64,000 bases of DNA from Ectothiorhodospira shaposhnikovii. GTDB taxonomy: Bacteria > Pseudomonadota > Gammaproteobacteria > Ectothiorhodospirales > Ectothiorhodospiraceae. The translations under genes and the position numbers were made by a program. Position 1 is the stretch's first letter, and every line of letters begins with the position of its first letter. The stretch is taken from NCBI RefSeq assembly GCF_016584105.1, contig NZ_NRSM01000010.1, positions 1 through 64,000 on the forward strand. Direction: 5' to 3'. The notes below the pieces were generated by a model. That model was not told where the DNA came from. It ran no database searches and worked only from the letters and a program-made list of their open reading frames with translations. Shown piece by piece: positions 8,801 to 18,596 of this stretch.

Positions 8801-10011
8801 GAATGCAGTGATCGCTCAAGCAGTCGGCCTTCACGCACCGCAGCAGCCGTCACTTCCCGGGCCTCCTGATCCGCCGCCAGGATCCGCTCCAGGGAGTCGG
8901 CTTCCTGATGGGGCAGGGTTTCCAGGGCATGGGAGATCAGGCGGGGGATATCGGTGAAGCGGATGCGCGCCGACAGAAAGGCATCCACGGCCACCTCGTT
9001 GGCGGCATTGAGAATGGCAGTGGCGGTACCGCCGGCGCTGAAGGCCTCGTAGGCCAGGCGCAGGCAGGGGAAACGCTCCATGTCGGGGCGCTCGAAGTCC
9101 AGGCGGGCAATCTCCATGATGTCCAGCGGTGCCACGCCCGAGGTGATACGCTCCGGCCAGGCCATGGCGTGGGCGATGGGGGTGCGCATGTCCGGGTTGC
9201 CCAACTGGGCCAGCACCGAACCATCAGTGTAGGCCACCATGGAATGAATCACACTCTGGGGATGCAGTACCACCTCGACACGCTCGGGCGTGGTATCGAA
9301 CAGCCAGCAGGCCTCGATCAGTTCCAGGCCCTTGTTCATCATGGAGGCGGAATCCACCGAAATCTTGCGGCCCATGACCCAATTGGGATGGGCGCAGGCC
9401 TGATCCGGCGTCACCGCCTCCAGATCCTGGGCGGGCAGACGCCGGAAGGGGCCGCCGGATGCGGTCAGAAGGATTTTTTCCACCCCCACCTCGGGCAAGC
9501 CACGGGAAAAGTCCGGCGGCATGCACTGGAAAATGGCATTGTGCTCACTGTCGATGGGCAACAGCTCCGCGCCCGAGGCCCGCACCTGATCCATGAACAG
9601 GCGTCCGGACATCACCAGCGCCTCCTTGTTGGCCAGCAACACCCGCTTGCCCGCCCGGGCCGCGGCCAGGGAAGGCAGCAACCCCGCCCCGCCGACGATC
9701 GCGGCCATGACGTAATCGGTTTCCGGCAGAGCAGCCACCTCGGCCAGGGCCTCGGGGCCGGCCATGACGCGGGTGGACAGGCCGGCGGCACGGATGCCGG
9801 CCTGCAGCGCGCCGGCATGTTCCGGATCGGCCACCACCGCATAGTCGGGCCGATGGGTCCTGCACTGCTCCAGCAAGCGTTCCACATTGCCGTTGGCGGT
9901 GAGGGCCACGGCGCGATAGCGGTCCGGATGGCGAGCGATGACGTCCAGGGTGTTGACGCCGATGGTTCCTGTGGCGCCAAGGACGGTGACGCCCTTTGGT
10001 GAAGCACTCAT
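8797..10011 (-). CDS. dxr: 1-deoxy-D-xylulose 5-phosphate reductoisomerase Dxr
   Basis: Second enzyme of the MEP isoprenoid pathway: converts DXP to MEP with NADPH. 404 residues. The NADPH-binding GATGTIG is at 12-18 and LANKEALVM at 127-135. Metal-binding Asp154 and Glu156 lie in the DSEHN segment, and a C-terminal helical domain follows. The ATG at 10011 fits the family start. It shares four bases with rseP downstream and is 60 bases from cdsA upstream. Its product feeds the isoprenoid precursors used by UppS in the same cluster. Confidence 0.96.
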   Translation of the reverse strand: MSASPKGVTVLGATGTIGVNTLDVIARHPDRYRAVALTANGNVERLLEQCRTHRPDYAVVADPEHAGALQAGIRAAGLSTRVMAGPEALAEVAALPETDYVMAAIVGGAGLLPSLAAARAGKRVLLANKEALVMSGRLFMDQVRASGAELLPIDSEHNAIFQCMPPDFSRGLPEVGVEKILLTASGGPFRRLPAQDLEAVTPDQACAHPNWVMGRKISVDSASMMNKGLELIEACWLFDTTPERVEVVLHPQSVIHSMVAYTDGSVLAQLGNPDMRTPIAHAMAWPERITSGVAPLDIMEIARLDFERPDMERFPCLRLAYEAFSAGGTATAILNAANEVAVDAFLSARIRFTDIPRLISHALETLPHQEADSLERILAADQEAREVTAAAVREGRLLERSLHS

Positions 10012-10071
10012 TGGAAGTCTCCCGGTAAACTGACCTTGGGGTGAAACGGCAAGCCGGGCCCCGGCAAGGGC

Positions 10072-10896
10072 TTATCTTGCCATAATTACGCCCCACAGGA
10101 GGCCCGTCAGGAAGACGGGGGCTGCCGCGGTGAGGCTGTCGATGCGATCCAGGATGCCGCCGTGGCCCGGCAGCAGGGCGCCACTGTCCTTGGCGCCGGC
10201 TTCCCGCTTGAGCACGCTTTCAAACAGATCACCCGCCACGGATATGAGGGCCGTGACCAGGCACAGGCAGACGAAGAAGAACCACAGGGCGGGGACCACG
10301 CCAAAATACCACGCACCCAGCAGACCGAAGGGAACAATGGCGATCAGGGCACCCAGCAGCCCCTCGCGGGTCTTGCCGGGGCTGATGCGGGGCGCCAGCT
10401 TGCGGCGACCGAAGCGGCGTCCGGCAAAATAGGCTGCGCTGTCCGCCGTGGCCGTCAGCAGGATGAGGTAGAGTACCAGGGACGGCTGTACCTGATGCAA
10501 CCAGACCAGAGCGATGAAGGCGGGAACCAGGGTCAACACCCCGGCACTGCCCAGTCCATAGCGTCGCAACCGCTCCCGATCCTCCCGGACAGCCGGCTCA
10601 TAGAAGGCCAGCACCACGAGAACCCCGCCCCACCACACCACACCCAGCACCACGGGCCAGATCTGCTCCAGGGTAAAGGCGGCAAGGGCACCCAGCCCGG
10701 CCAGGGTGGCGACACCGACCACATACAGACCCCGCTGCCGGACGGATTCCAGCCCGCAAAGCCGGGCCCATTCCCAGGCACCTCCCAGACACACGGCCAG
10801 TACCGCAAGACCGAACCAGAAGGACGGCAGCACCAGCACCGCCGAAAACACCACCACGGCCAGCAGAAGGCCGGTTATGACTCGCTGTTTAAGCAC
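10072..10896 (-). CDS. cdsA: Phosphatidate cytidylyltransferase CdsA
   Basis: Makes CDP-diacylglycerol from phosphatidate and CTP in the inner membrane. 274 residues with about eight hydrophobic helices. The family signature is intact near the C terminus: SVLKREAGAKDSGALLPGHG then GILDRID. I chose GTG 10896 (or the GTG just before it, 10899) because the conserved N terminus is LKQRVITGLL and a GGAGG lies 5 bases upstream. The longer frame from 10962 would sit inside uppS. The start lies within the last codons of uppS, so translation is probably coupled. Confidence 0.93.
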   Translation of the reverse strand: MLKQRVITGLLLAVVVFSAVLVLPSFWFGLAVLAVCLGGAWEWARLCGLESVRQRGLYVVGVATLAGLGALAAFTLEQIWPVVLGVVWWGGVLVVLAFYEPAVREDRERLRRYGLGSAGVLTLVPAFIALVWLHQVQPSLVLYLILLTATADSAAYFAGRRFGRRKLAPRISPGKTREGLLGALIAIVPFGLLGAWYFGVVPALWFFFVCLCLVTALISVAGDLFESVLKREAGAKDSGALLPGHGGILDRIDSLTAAAPVFLTGLLWGVIMAR

Positions 10897-11641
10897 CACT
10901 GCCTCCGGCCAGTTGCTCTTCGATATATCCGAAACGGCGCTGACGGCCGGCAAAACAGGCAAAGGCCTGGTTCAGGTCGTCCTCGCTGAAATCCGGCCAG
11001 AGCACGTCGGTAAAGAACAGCTCCGTATAGGCGAGCTGCCACAGCAGGAAATTGCTCACCCGTTTTTCCCCGCCGGTGCGAATGAACAGGTCGGGGTCGG
11101 GCAGACCGGCGGTGGAGAGATGGGCATCCAGGATCTCCGGCGTGATCTGCTCGGGTGTCAGCACACCGGCACGGACCTTTTCGGCCACCACGACCGCGGC
11201 ATGGGTAATGTCCCAGCGCCCGCCGTAGCTCACCGCCACCACCAGGTCCATCAGGGTATTGTCCCGGGTACGGCGCTCCGCCTCCGCCATGCGTTCCTGC
11301 AGCCGCGCGGAAAAGGCACTGCGGTCACCGATGAAACGCAGCCGGATGCCCTTTTCCTCCAGCTCCGGCAGTTCGCGGCGGATCGAGCCCACGAACAGCT
11401 CCATCAGGGTCCCGACTTCCTGCCGCGGCCGACGCCAGTTCTCGCTGCTGAAGGCGAACAGGGTCAGCACCTTGACCCCCCGGGAGGCGCAGGTGCGCAC
11501 CACCATGCGTACGGCATTGACGCCCTGGCGATGGCCTTCGGTACGGGGAAGGTGGCGGGCACGGGCCCAGCGACCGTTACCATCCATGATGACGGCCACA
11601 TGACGCGGAATACCCGGTGTACTGGCGGGCGCTTGAGTCAC
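10889..11641 (-). CDS. uppS: Undecaprenyl diphosphate synthase UppS (IspU)
   Basis: Cis-prenyltransferase that makes the C55 lipid carrier for peptidoglycan and O-antigen by adding isopentenyl units to farnesyl diphosphate. 250 residues. Catalytic Asp20 lies in VAVIMDGNGRWA. Other conserved blocks are SSENWRRP, and RTGGEKRVSNFLLWQ with TELFF near the C terminus, which bind diphosphate and magnesium. It sits 22 bases after frr. Its last codons contain the cdsA start. Confidence 0.96.
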   Translation of the reverse strand: MTQAPASTPGIPRHVAVIMDGNGRWARARHLPRTEGHRQGVNAVRMVVRTCASRGVKVLTLFAFSSENWRRPRQEVGTLMELFVGSIRRELPELEEKGIRLRFIGDRSAFSARLQERMAEAERRTRDNTLMDLVVAVSYGGRWDITHAAVVVAEKVRAGVLTPEQITPEILDAHLSTAGLPDPDLFIRTGGEKRVSNFLLWQLAYTELFFTDVLWPDFSEDDLNQAFACFAGRQRRFGYIEEQLAGGSGA

Positions 11642-11663
11642 TATCGGTGGTTCATCCCGCGGC

Positions 11664-12221
11664 TCAGACGGCCATCAGTTCCTTTTCCTTTTCCGCCAGT
11701 ACCCGATCGACTTCGGCGATGTACTGGTCGGTCAGCTTCTGCACTTCTTCCTGGCCCTTGCGATCCTCATCCTCGGAGATGGACTTGTCCTTGACCAGGT
11801 TCTTGAGTTCGTTATTGGCGTCACGACGGATGTTGCGGATGGCCACACGGGCATTCTCCGCCTCGTGGCGCACCACTTTCACCAGATCCTTGCGACGCTC
11901 CTCGGTGAGGGCCGGCATGGGAACACGGATCACGGCACCCACCGTGGAGGGGTTCAGACCCAGATCCGAGTTCATGATGGCCTTCTCCACCTTGGCCACC
12001 ATGGGCCGCTCCCAGGGGGTCACGGTCAGGGTGCGGGAATCCTCCACGCCCACGTTGGCCACCTGATTGATGGGTACCTCACTACCGTAATACTCCACCA
12101 TCACGTGGTCCAGCAGGCTGGTGTGGGCTCGACCCGTGCGGATCTTGGCCATTTCCTGGCGCAGGGAATCGATGCTTTTGCCCATGCGGGTTGCGGCATC
12201 CTTCTTGATAGCTTCAATCAT
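11664..12221 (-). CDS. frr: Ribosome recycling factor Frr
   Basis: Splits the post-termination ribosome together with EF-G. 185 residues from ATG 12221, exactly the usual length; a TTG three codons upstream (12230) overlaps pyrH and is less likely. Conserved features: MIEAIKKDA start, [13 protein letters not shown], and the long three-helix bundle at the C terminus ([19 protein letters not shown]). Six bases separate it from the pyrH stop, and a GAGAGG motif overlapping the pyrH end is the ribosome-binding site. Confidence 0.96.
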   Translation of the reverse strand: MIEAIKKDAATRMGKSIDSLRQEMAKIRTGRAHTSLLDHVMVEYYGSEVPINQVANVGVEDSRTLTVTPWERPMVAKVEKAIMNSDLGLNPSTVGAVIRVPMPALTEERRKDLVKVVRHEAENARVAIRNIRRDANNELKNLVKDKSISEDEDRKGQEEVQKLTDQYIAEVDRVLAEKEKELMAV

Positions 12222-12226
12222 GCTGT

Positions 12227-12955
12227 TCAACCTCTCTCGACCAGGGTACCCACATTCTCGCCCATGATCAGGCGCAGCAGGTCCCCTTCCTTGAATATGT
12301 TGATGACCCGCAACGGCATGTCATTGTCCCGGCACATCACGATGGCCGTGGCATCCATGACACCCAGGCGGCGGGTAAGCACTTCCTCGTAGGTGAGGCG
12401 CTCGTAGCGGCGGGCATCGGGATTGGTCATGGGGTCCGAGTCATAGACACCATCCACCTTGGTGGCCTTGATCATGACATCGGTGTTCATCTCGATGGCC
12501 CGCAGGCTGGCCGCCGTGTCGGTGGTGAAGAAAGGGTTCCCGGTGCCTGCGGCAAAGACCACAATGCGCCCCTTTTCCAGATGACGCACGGCACGACGAC
12601 GGATGTAGTCCTCGCAGATCTGGTTGATCTTGAGGGCGGACATGACGCGACAGAACTTGCCTTCCCGCTCCAGGGCATCCTGCATGGCCAGGGCATTCAT
12701 GACCGTGGCCAGCATGCCCATGTGATCGGCCGTGACCCGGTCCATGCCACCCTGGGCCATGCCGGCGCCGCGGAAGATGTTGCCGCCGCCGATGACGATG
12801 GCCACTTCCACGCCCAGGCGGCTGAGTTCGGACACCTCGCGAGCAACCCGGGCCAGGATATTCGGACAGATGCCGAAATCCAGGTCACCCATCAGGGCCT
12901 CGCCACTCAGCTTCAGAAGGATACGCTTATAGGCGGGACGCTTGTCGTCACTCAT
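12227..12955 (-). CDS. pyrH: Uridylate kinase PyrH
   Basis: Phosphorylates UMP to UDP; a hexameric enzyme of the amino-acid-kinase fold controlled by GTP and UTP. 242 residues from ATG 12955. An upstream frame to 13024 adds a non-conserved leader. Conserved blocks: [11 protein letters not shown] (phosphate loop), IGGGNIFRG (about 60-68), the [12 protein letters not shown] segment, and [13 protein letters not shown] for UMP binding. A 117-base gap containing a strong hairpin separates it from tsf. Confidence 0.96.
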   Translation of the reverse strand: MSDDKRPAYKRILLKLSGEALMGDLDFGICPNILARVAREVSELSRLGVEVAIVIGGGNIFRGAGMAQGGMDRVTADHMGMLATVMNALAMQDALEREGKFCRVMSALKINQICEDYIRRRAVRHLEKGRIVVFAAGTGNPFFTTDTAASLRAIEMNTDVMIKATKVDGVYDSDPMTNPDARRYERLTYEEVLTRRLGVMDATAIVMCRDNDMPLRVINIFKEGDLLRLIMGENVGTLVERG

Positions 12956-13026
12956 GGGAAACCTTGTTTGTATTGTGTCGAGCCTGAAACCGGGTGACGC
13001 CGGCGAGCCGGCACACTCATGCAAAC

Positions 13027-13054
13027 GGCGGCGGCCCCATCCGGAGCCACCGCC
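13027..13054 (-). terminator. Hairpin between tsf and pyrH, possible attenuator
   Basis: A 12-base-pair stem with a four-base loop lying 18 bases after the tsf stop. Read as minus-strand RNA, all twelve positions pair, two of them as G-U; read as plus-strand RNA, those two become C-A mismatches. This points to function in the tsf-to-pyrH transcript. The following bases (GTTTGC) are a weak U-tract, so partial termination is more likely than full. Shape is seen directly, role is inferred. Confidence 0.55.
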
Positions 13055-13072
13055 ATCAGGATACAGAAGATA

Positions 13073-13948
13073 TCAAGCGCCCTTGGCCTGGGCCATCACT
13101 TCTTCGGCGAAATTTTCCACCTTCTTCTCGATCCCTTCACCCACTTCGTAACGCACGAAGCGGTTCACCTTGGCGCCGGCATCCTGCAGCAGCTTGCTCA
13201 CAGTGTTGTCGGGGTCCTTGACGAAAGGCTGACCCACCAGGGTGATTTCCGCCAGGTATTTCTTGATGCGGCCACCGATCATCTTTTCGATGATTTCGGC
13301 CGGCTTGCCGCTTTCCTCGGCCTGGGCACGGAAGATGTTCTTTTCCTGCTCCAGCAGTTCCTGGGGCACCTGGGACTCATCGACGCAGACCGGACGGCTG
13401 GCGGCAACGTGCATGGCCACGTCACGGACCAGGTCATCATTTCCACCGTTCATTTCCACCAGCACGCCGATACGGGTGCCGTGCAGGTAATGGCCCAGAC
13501 GGCCTTCGCTGTTGATCACTTCGAAACGACGCACCTGGATGTTCTCGCCGATCTTGGCCACCAGGCCGGCACGGACTTCTTCCAGGGTCCCTTCCGGGGT
13601 GGACAGGGCCATCAGGGCCTCCACGTCGGCGGGGGCCTGGGCCACCAGGGTGTCGGCCACCAGGCGGACGAAGCCCTGGAAGTTGTCATCCTTGGCCACG
13701 AAGTCGGTTTCGCAGTTGACTTCCACGATGGCGGCACGACGACCGTCTTCGCTGGCGGCGACCATCACCTGACCTTCGGCGGCCACGCGACCGGCCTTCT
13801 TCACCGCCTTGGCGGCGCCGGACTTGCGCATCTGTTCGATGGCGGCTTCCATGTCGCCGCCGGCTTCGACCAGCGCCTTCTTGCATTCCATCATGCCCGC
13901 GCCGGTACGTTCGCGCAGTTCCTTAACCATGGATGCGGTAATCTGCAT
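13073..13948 (-). CDS. tsf: Elongation factor Ts
   Basis: Guanine-nucleotide exchange factor for EF-Tu. 291 residues. The N-terminal UBA-like module is clear ([19 protein letters not shown]), followed by the [20 protein letters not shown] linker and the core motif [13 protein letters not shown] that inserts into EF-Tu. Two core subdomains and a dimerisation helix fill the rest. It lies 70 bases after rpsB with an intervening hairpin, the usual rpsB-tsf arrangement. Confidence 0.97.
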   Translation of the reverse strand: MQITASMVKELRERTGAGMMECKKALVEAGGDMEAAIEQMRKSGAAKAVKKAGRVAAEGQVMVAASEDGRRAAIVEVNCETDFVAKDDNFQGFVRLVADTLVAQAPADVEALMALSTPEGTLEEVRAGLVAKIGENIQVRRFEVINSEGRLGHYLHGTRIGVLVEMNGGNDDLVRDVAMHVAASRPVCVDESQVPQELLEQEKNIFRAQAEESGKPAEIIEKMIGGRIKKYLAEITLVGQPFVKDPDNTVSKLLQDAGAKVNRFVRYEVGEGIEKKVENFAEEVMAQAKGA

Positions 13949-13976
13949 GGGGTGACTCCTGATTCAATTCTGTGTC

Positions 13977-14012
13977 GCCGGGGCCGTTCCCGCGGATGGG
14001 CGCGGCCCCGGC
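13977..14012 (-). other. Intercistronic hairpin between rpsB and tsf
   Basis: Perfect 9-base-pair inverted repeat GCCGGGGCC / GGCCCCGGC separated by 18 bases, located just after the rpsB stop. No U-run follows on the minus strand, so it is not a classic terminator. It may stabilise the rpsB message end or tune the rpsB:tsf ratio. Structure is visible; function is inference. Confidence 0.5.
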
Positions 14013-14018
14013 AGCGTG

Positions 14019-14783
14019 TTACTTGTCGCCGGCTTCGGCGGCAGGCTGGGCAGCAGCGGCCTCTTCCACCTCGACGAACTCGCTGGAGGCGGTGGTGCGG
14101 GCCACGTTGAGGCCATCACACACGGCATCGGCCGCGGCGGAGAGATAGAGCTGAATGGCACGCATGGCGTCATCGTTGCCGGGAATGACGTAGTCGACAC
14201 CTTCGGGGGAGTTGTTGCTGTCCACCACGGCGACCACGGGGATGCCCAGCTTGCGGGCTTCGCTGATGGCGATGCGCTCATAGCCCACGTCGATCACGAA
14301 CATGGCATCGGGCAGACCGGGCATGTCCTTGATGCCGCCCAGGCTGCGCTCAAGCTTTTCCATCTCGCGGGTGCGCATCAGGGCTTCCTTCTTGCTCAGG
14401 CGGTTCAGGGTGCCGTCTTCCTTCATGGCCTCCAGTTCCTTGAGGCGACGGATGGATTCGCGCACGGTCTTGAAGTTGGTGAGCATGCCGCCGAGCCAGC
14501 GGTGGTTGACGTAGGGCATCTTGCAGCGCTGGGCATGTTCGGCCACCAGGTCGCGGGCGGAGCGCTTGGTGCCCACGAACATGATCTTGCCGCCATTGGA
14601 GGCCATCTTGCCCAGATAGTTCATGGCATCATTGAAAAGGGGGACGGTCTTTTCAAGGTTGATGATGTGGATCTTGTTGCGATGCCCGAAGATGTACTGG
14701 TCCATCTTGGGGTTCCAGTAACGGGTCTGATGGCCGAAATGGACACCGGCTTCGAGCATTTGACGCATGGTCACGTTAGGCAT
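14019..14783 (-). CDS. rpsB: 30S ribosomal protein S2
   Basis: Component of the small ribosomal subunit, needed for S1 binding. 254 residues from ATG 14783 ([20 protein letters not shown] is the canonical S2 start; a longer frame to 14849 is non-conserved). Conserved HTRYWNP-like [30 protein letters not shown] and the [12 protein letters not shown] segment are all present. An acidic, alanine-rich tail ([17 protein letters not shown]) extends past the core. It has its own promoter about 160 bases upstream with a long leader; S2 autoregulation in that leader is known in E. coli. Confidence 0.97.
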   Translation of the reverse strand: MPNVTMRQMLEAGVHFGHQTRYWNPKMDQYIFGHRNKIHIINLEKTVPLFNDAMNYLGKMASNGGKIMFVGTKRSARDLVAEHAQRCKMPYVNHRWLGGMLTNFKTVRESIRRLKELEAMKEDGTLNRLSKKEALMRTREMEKLERSLGGIKDMPGLPDAMFVIDVGYERIAISEARKLGIPVVAVVDSNNSPEGVDYVIPGNDDAMRAIQLYLSAAADAVCDGLNVARTTASSEFVEVEEAAAAQPAAEAGDK

Positions 14784-14921
14784 GATGAGAATATCTCCTC
14801 GGGGTTGGGCCTCCATGCGCCCCGAACAGCAACCCCTGTGACAGGGCACCCAGCTGAACGTGTCGGCGCATGTGTGGAATCAGAAACACGGATTGGATAA
14901 AAAGCGCCCCCACAGTTTGGT

Positions 14922-14950
14922 TTGCATGGAGCGCGGGCGCTTTATACCAT
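14922..14950 (+). promoter_or_regulatory. Probable sigma-70 promoter for map
   Basis: TTGCAT (14922-14927), a 17-base spacer and TACCAT (14945-14950) on the plus strand, about 85 bases before the map start. It overlaps the rpsB promoter on the other strand almost completely, so the two polymerases would compete. Prediction from consensus only. Confidence 0.4.
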
Positions 14951-14969
14951 AAACAGTCTTTCACAACAA
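14941..14969 (-). promoter_or_regulatory. Probable strong sigma-70 promoter for rpsB
   Basis: On the minus strand, TTGTTG (14969-14964), a 17-base spacer and TATAAA (14946-14941). The bases just after the -10 box are GCGCCC, a GC-rich discriminator as found at stringently controlled ribosomal promoters. Start of transcription near 14934 gives a leader of about 150 bases. The AAAGCGCCC/GGGCGCTTT pair at 14901-14909 and 14935-14943 overlaps this start region. Confidence 0.6.
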
Positions 14970-15036
14970 ACGCATAGCGCGGCCCGCCAATCCCACCGGC
15001 GAAGCCGAAGCGTTTTACCCCCGGACCCTCCCCAGC

Positions 15037-15810
15037 ATGCCCGTCAACATCAAGACCCCGGAAGAAATCGAAAAAATGCGCCTGGCCGGCCGCTGTGCCG
15101 CCGAGGTCCTGGAAATGATCGCCCCCCATGTACAGGCGGGCATCACGACCGGTGAACTGGACCGGCTCTGCCACGACCACATCACCCGGGTACAGCAGGC
15201 CATCCCCGCCCCGCTGAACTACCGCGGCTTTCCCCGGTCCATCTGTACATCCATCAATCACCAGGTCTGCCACGGCATTCCCGGTGACCGCAGGCTCAAG
15301 GACGGCGACATCCTCAACATCGACATTACCGTGATCCGGGATGGCTATCACGGGGACACCAGTCGCATGTTCATCGTCGGCAAGCCCTCCGTGCAGGCCC
15401 AGCGGGTGGTGGATGTGGCCCATGAAGCCCTTTGGCGGGGCATCAGCATGGTGGCCCCCGGCGTCCGCCTGGGTGACATCGGTCATGCCATCCAGACCTA
15501 CGTGGAAGGAGAGCGCTTCAGCGTGGTGCGGGAATACTGCGGTCACGGCATCGGCCGCGAGTTTCACGAAGACCCCCAGATCCTGCACTTCGGACGGCCG
15601 GGAGAAGGGGTGGAACTCAGGCCCGGCATGACCTTCACCATCGAGCCCATGGTCAATGTGGGCAAGCGACATACCCGACTCCTGGCCGATGGTTGGACCG
15701 TCGTCACCAAGGATCACAGCCTGTCCGCGCAGTGGGAACATACCCTCCTCGTAACCGATGACGGCCACGAGATCCTCACCCTGCGCCGGGACGAGACCCC
15801 ACGTTGCTGA
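15037..15810 (+). CDS. map: Type I methionine aminopeptidase
   Basis: Removes the initiator methionine from nascent proteins; a two-metal cytoplasmic enzyme. 257 residues. All five metal ligands are in the expected places: Asp96 (NIDITV), Asp107 (GDTSR), His170 (YCGHGIG), Glu203 (TIEPM) and Glu234 (QWEHT). His79 in VCHGIP is the conserved active-site histidine. It is divergent from rpsB, as in many gammaproteobacteria, and 11 bases upstream of glnD. Confidence 0.97.
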   Translation: MPVNIKTPEEIEKMRLAGRCAAEVLEMIAPHVQAGITTGELDRLCHDHITRVQQAIPAPLNYRGFPRSICTSINHQVCHGIPGDRRLKDGDILNIDITVIRDGYHGDTSRMFIVGKPSVQAQRVVDVAHEALWRGISMVAPGVRLGDIGHAIQTYVEGERFSVVREYCGHGIGREFHEDPQILHFGRPGEGVELRPGMTFTIEPMVNVGKRHTRLLADGWTVVTKDHSLSAQWEHTLLVTDDGHEILTLRRDETPRC

Positions 15811-15821
15811 GACTGCCCCCC

Positions 15822-18596
15822 ATGAGCCTCCTGACCCCCCTGCCGGACCACATCGCCCACCGTCTGGGCTGGGAGGCGGCATACCAGGCCCTTCGCGACG
15901 GGCAACTGCCTGAGCGGCAACGGTATGCGGCCCTTGTCACCCGGGTACGCAAGGACCTGGAAGCGGCCTTCACCGACGGGGTGGATGTCACCGACCTGGT
16001 CCAGGCCAGGGCCGCCGCCATGGACCGCCTGCTGGTGGCGGCCTGGGAAGCCCTGTCACTGGACCGGCAGGCAGGACTGGGCCTGGTGGCCGTGGGCGGC
16101 TACGGTCGGGGCGAACTGCATCCCGGCTCGGACATCGACATCCTGGTGCTCTTCGACACGTCCCTGAGCCGGGAACAGGAAGAACGGATCGGTCAGTTCC
16201 TCACCTTTCTCTGGGACATCGGCCTTGAGGTCGGACACAGCGTGCGCACCCTGGATGACTGCACCCGGGAGGCCGCGCGGGACATCACCGTCGCCACCAA
16301 TCTGCTGGAATCACGCCCCCTGCTGACGCCACCGGGTCAATTCGAGGCCCTGCGGCAACGGATCGCCCCGGCGCGCATGTGGAACAGCCGCGAGTTCTTC
16401 GCCGCCAAGCTGGCGGAACAGGAAGCCCGGCACCTGCGCTTCGGCGAAACCGCCTATCGCCTGGAACCCAACCTCAAGGAAGGTCCCGGCGGCCTGCGGG
16501 ACATCCAGATGATCGGCTGGGTGACCCAGCGCCACTTCGGTGCCAGCGCCCTGGCGGAACTGGTCTCCCACGGCTTTCTCACCGAAGCGGAATGCCACGA
16601 CCTGGTGGCCGGGCAAAGCTATCTGTGGCGGGTGCGCTTTGCCCTGCACATGCTCAGCGGCCGCAAGGAAGACCGGTTGCTGTTCGATTTTCAGCGCCGC
16701 CTTGCCAACCTGCTGGGCTTCACCGACCAGGACCACAATCTGGCCGTGGAACAGTTCATGCAGCAATATTTCCGCACGGTGATGGGGCTGGAGCGTCTGA
16801 ACGAGATGCTGCTGCAACACTTCAGCGAGGCCATCCTGCTGGAGGACCACCGTGACGAGGTGGTGCCCATCAATCGCCGCTTCCAGGCCCGACGGGGATT
16901 TCTGGAGATCACCCACCCCCAGGTCTTTCGCCAGTACCCCCCCGCCCTGCTGGAAACCTTCCTGATGCTGCAACAACACCCGGAACTCAAGGGCATCCGG
17001 GCGTCCACCATCCGCGAGATCCGTGCCCAGCGGCATCTGATCGATGACGAGTTCCGCCGTAATCTCGCCTGCCGCACCTTGTTCATGGAAATCCTGCGTC
17101 AGCCCCATGGGGTTACCCGGCAGTTGCGGCGCATGAACCGTTACGGGGTACTGCCCGCCTATCTGCCGGCCTTCGGGATGATCGTGGGACGGATGCAGTA
17201 CGATCTGTTCCACATCTACACCGTGGACGAGCATATCCTGGGGGTGATTCGCAATCTCAGGCGATTCGCGGCACCCGAACACGAGAGCGACCTGCCCGAA
17301 TGCGCGCGGATCTTCCGCCAGATTCCCAAACCCGAACTGCTTTATCTGGCCGGGCTGTTTCATGACATCGCCAAGGGGCGCGGCGGTGACCATTCCGAAC
17401 TGGGCGCCGACGAGGCGCGCGCCTTCTGCCTGCATCACGGCCTTGCGGTCCATGACGCCAGTCTGGTGGCCTGGCTGGTGAAAACCCATCTGCTCATGTC
17501 CCTGACTGCGCAACGGCGTGACATCTCCGATCCGGGGGTGGTGATGGAATTCGCCGCCCAGGTGGGCAACAGCATGCGTCTGAACCATCTCTACCTGCTG
17601 ACCGTGGCGGACATCCAGGGCACCAATCCGCAACTCTGGAATTCCTGGAAAAGCTCGCTGATCTCCAGCCTCCATGCCTCCACCCAGCGCATGCTGCGCC
17701 GCGGCCTGGACAATCCACCGGGACAGGACGAACTGGTAGGCGAGGTGCAGACCCATGCCCTGGAACTGCTCAAGGCCCAGGGTATGAAGGCACCCGACTG
17801 TCTGGAAATCTGGGCGCATTTCGACGCGGAATACTTCCTGCGCCACTCCGCCGACGAGATCGCCTGGCACACCCGCGCCATCCATGAAGTGGATGAAGCG
17901 GATCTGCCGCTGATCCTGGTCCGCCAGGAAACCGCCCGCGGCAGCACCGAGATATTCCTCTACACCCAGGATCATCCCCATCTCTTCGCCCTGACCGCCA
18001 CGGCCCTGACCCAACTGGGACTGGACATCGTGGATGCCAGAATCATCACCACCCGCACCGATCGAACCCTGGATACCTTCCTGGTACTGGAAGACACCGG
18101 TCAGCCCATTGCCAGTGCCGGGCGGGTCCAGGAGATCGGCCGACTGCTCAGGGAAAGGCTCAATGATCCGGACAAGCGTCCCGGGGTCATCCGGCGCACC
18201 ACACCCCGCCGACTCAAGCATTTCGACGTGGCCACCCAGGTGAGCTTCGATCCCCTGCCCCACCACAACCGCACGGTACTGTCCATTTCCACGGCCGACC
18301 GGCCGGGATTGCTGTCACGGATCGGCATCGTGCTGATGGACTGCGGGGTCAAGGTCTACAACGCCAAGATCGCCACTGCCGGAGAACAGGCCGATGACGT
18401 GTTCTACGTCACCGACCTGGATGACCGGCCGATCCAGGATCCGGAACGTCGTCAATTGATCGCCGACCGCCTGCGGGAGGCGCTGCAGGACCCGGCCCCC
18501 CCCCCCAGACCGCGTGAGGACCACCGGATCGGCCGGATCATGTCGTTATGGCGTATACTGTCGCGCCGCTTAACCGACCACCGACGACACGGCACG
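15822..18596 (+). CDS. glnD: Bifunctional PII uridylyltransferase/uridylyl-removing enzyme GlnD, in frame with dapC
   Basis: Main nitrogen sensor: adds or removes UMP on PII proteins according to glutamine. Start ATG 15822. Domains in order: nucleotidyltransferase with GGYGRGELHPGSDID at about 92-106 (both metal aspartates present), a PII-UTase helical linker, an HD hydrolase with LFHDIAKG near 511-518, and two ACT domains from about 709 and 816. The normal protein should end soon after REALQD, near residue 893. Instead an 11-C run (18496-18506) keeps the frame open through a proline-rich stretch into dapC, with no stop before 19793. One extra C would give a TGA at 18515-18517, one C fewer a TAA at 18571-18573. 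The end given here is the base before the dapC ATG. Confidence 0.9.
18496..18506. repeat. Homopolymer of 11 C at the glnD 3' end
   Basis: Eleven consecutive cytosines within the last codons of glnD, coding prolines. The tract controls whether glnD terminates alone (10 or 12 C) or reads on into dapC (11 C). Such tracts slip during replication and are also a common site of sequencing errors; the sequence alone cannot separate the two. Confidence 0.95.

Noticed and set aside
16311-18266. 651-codon open frame on the minus strand
   Set aside because: It lies wholly antisense to glnD, whose domains and motifs are intact; long antisense frames are expected at this GC content.
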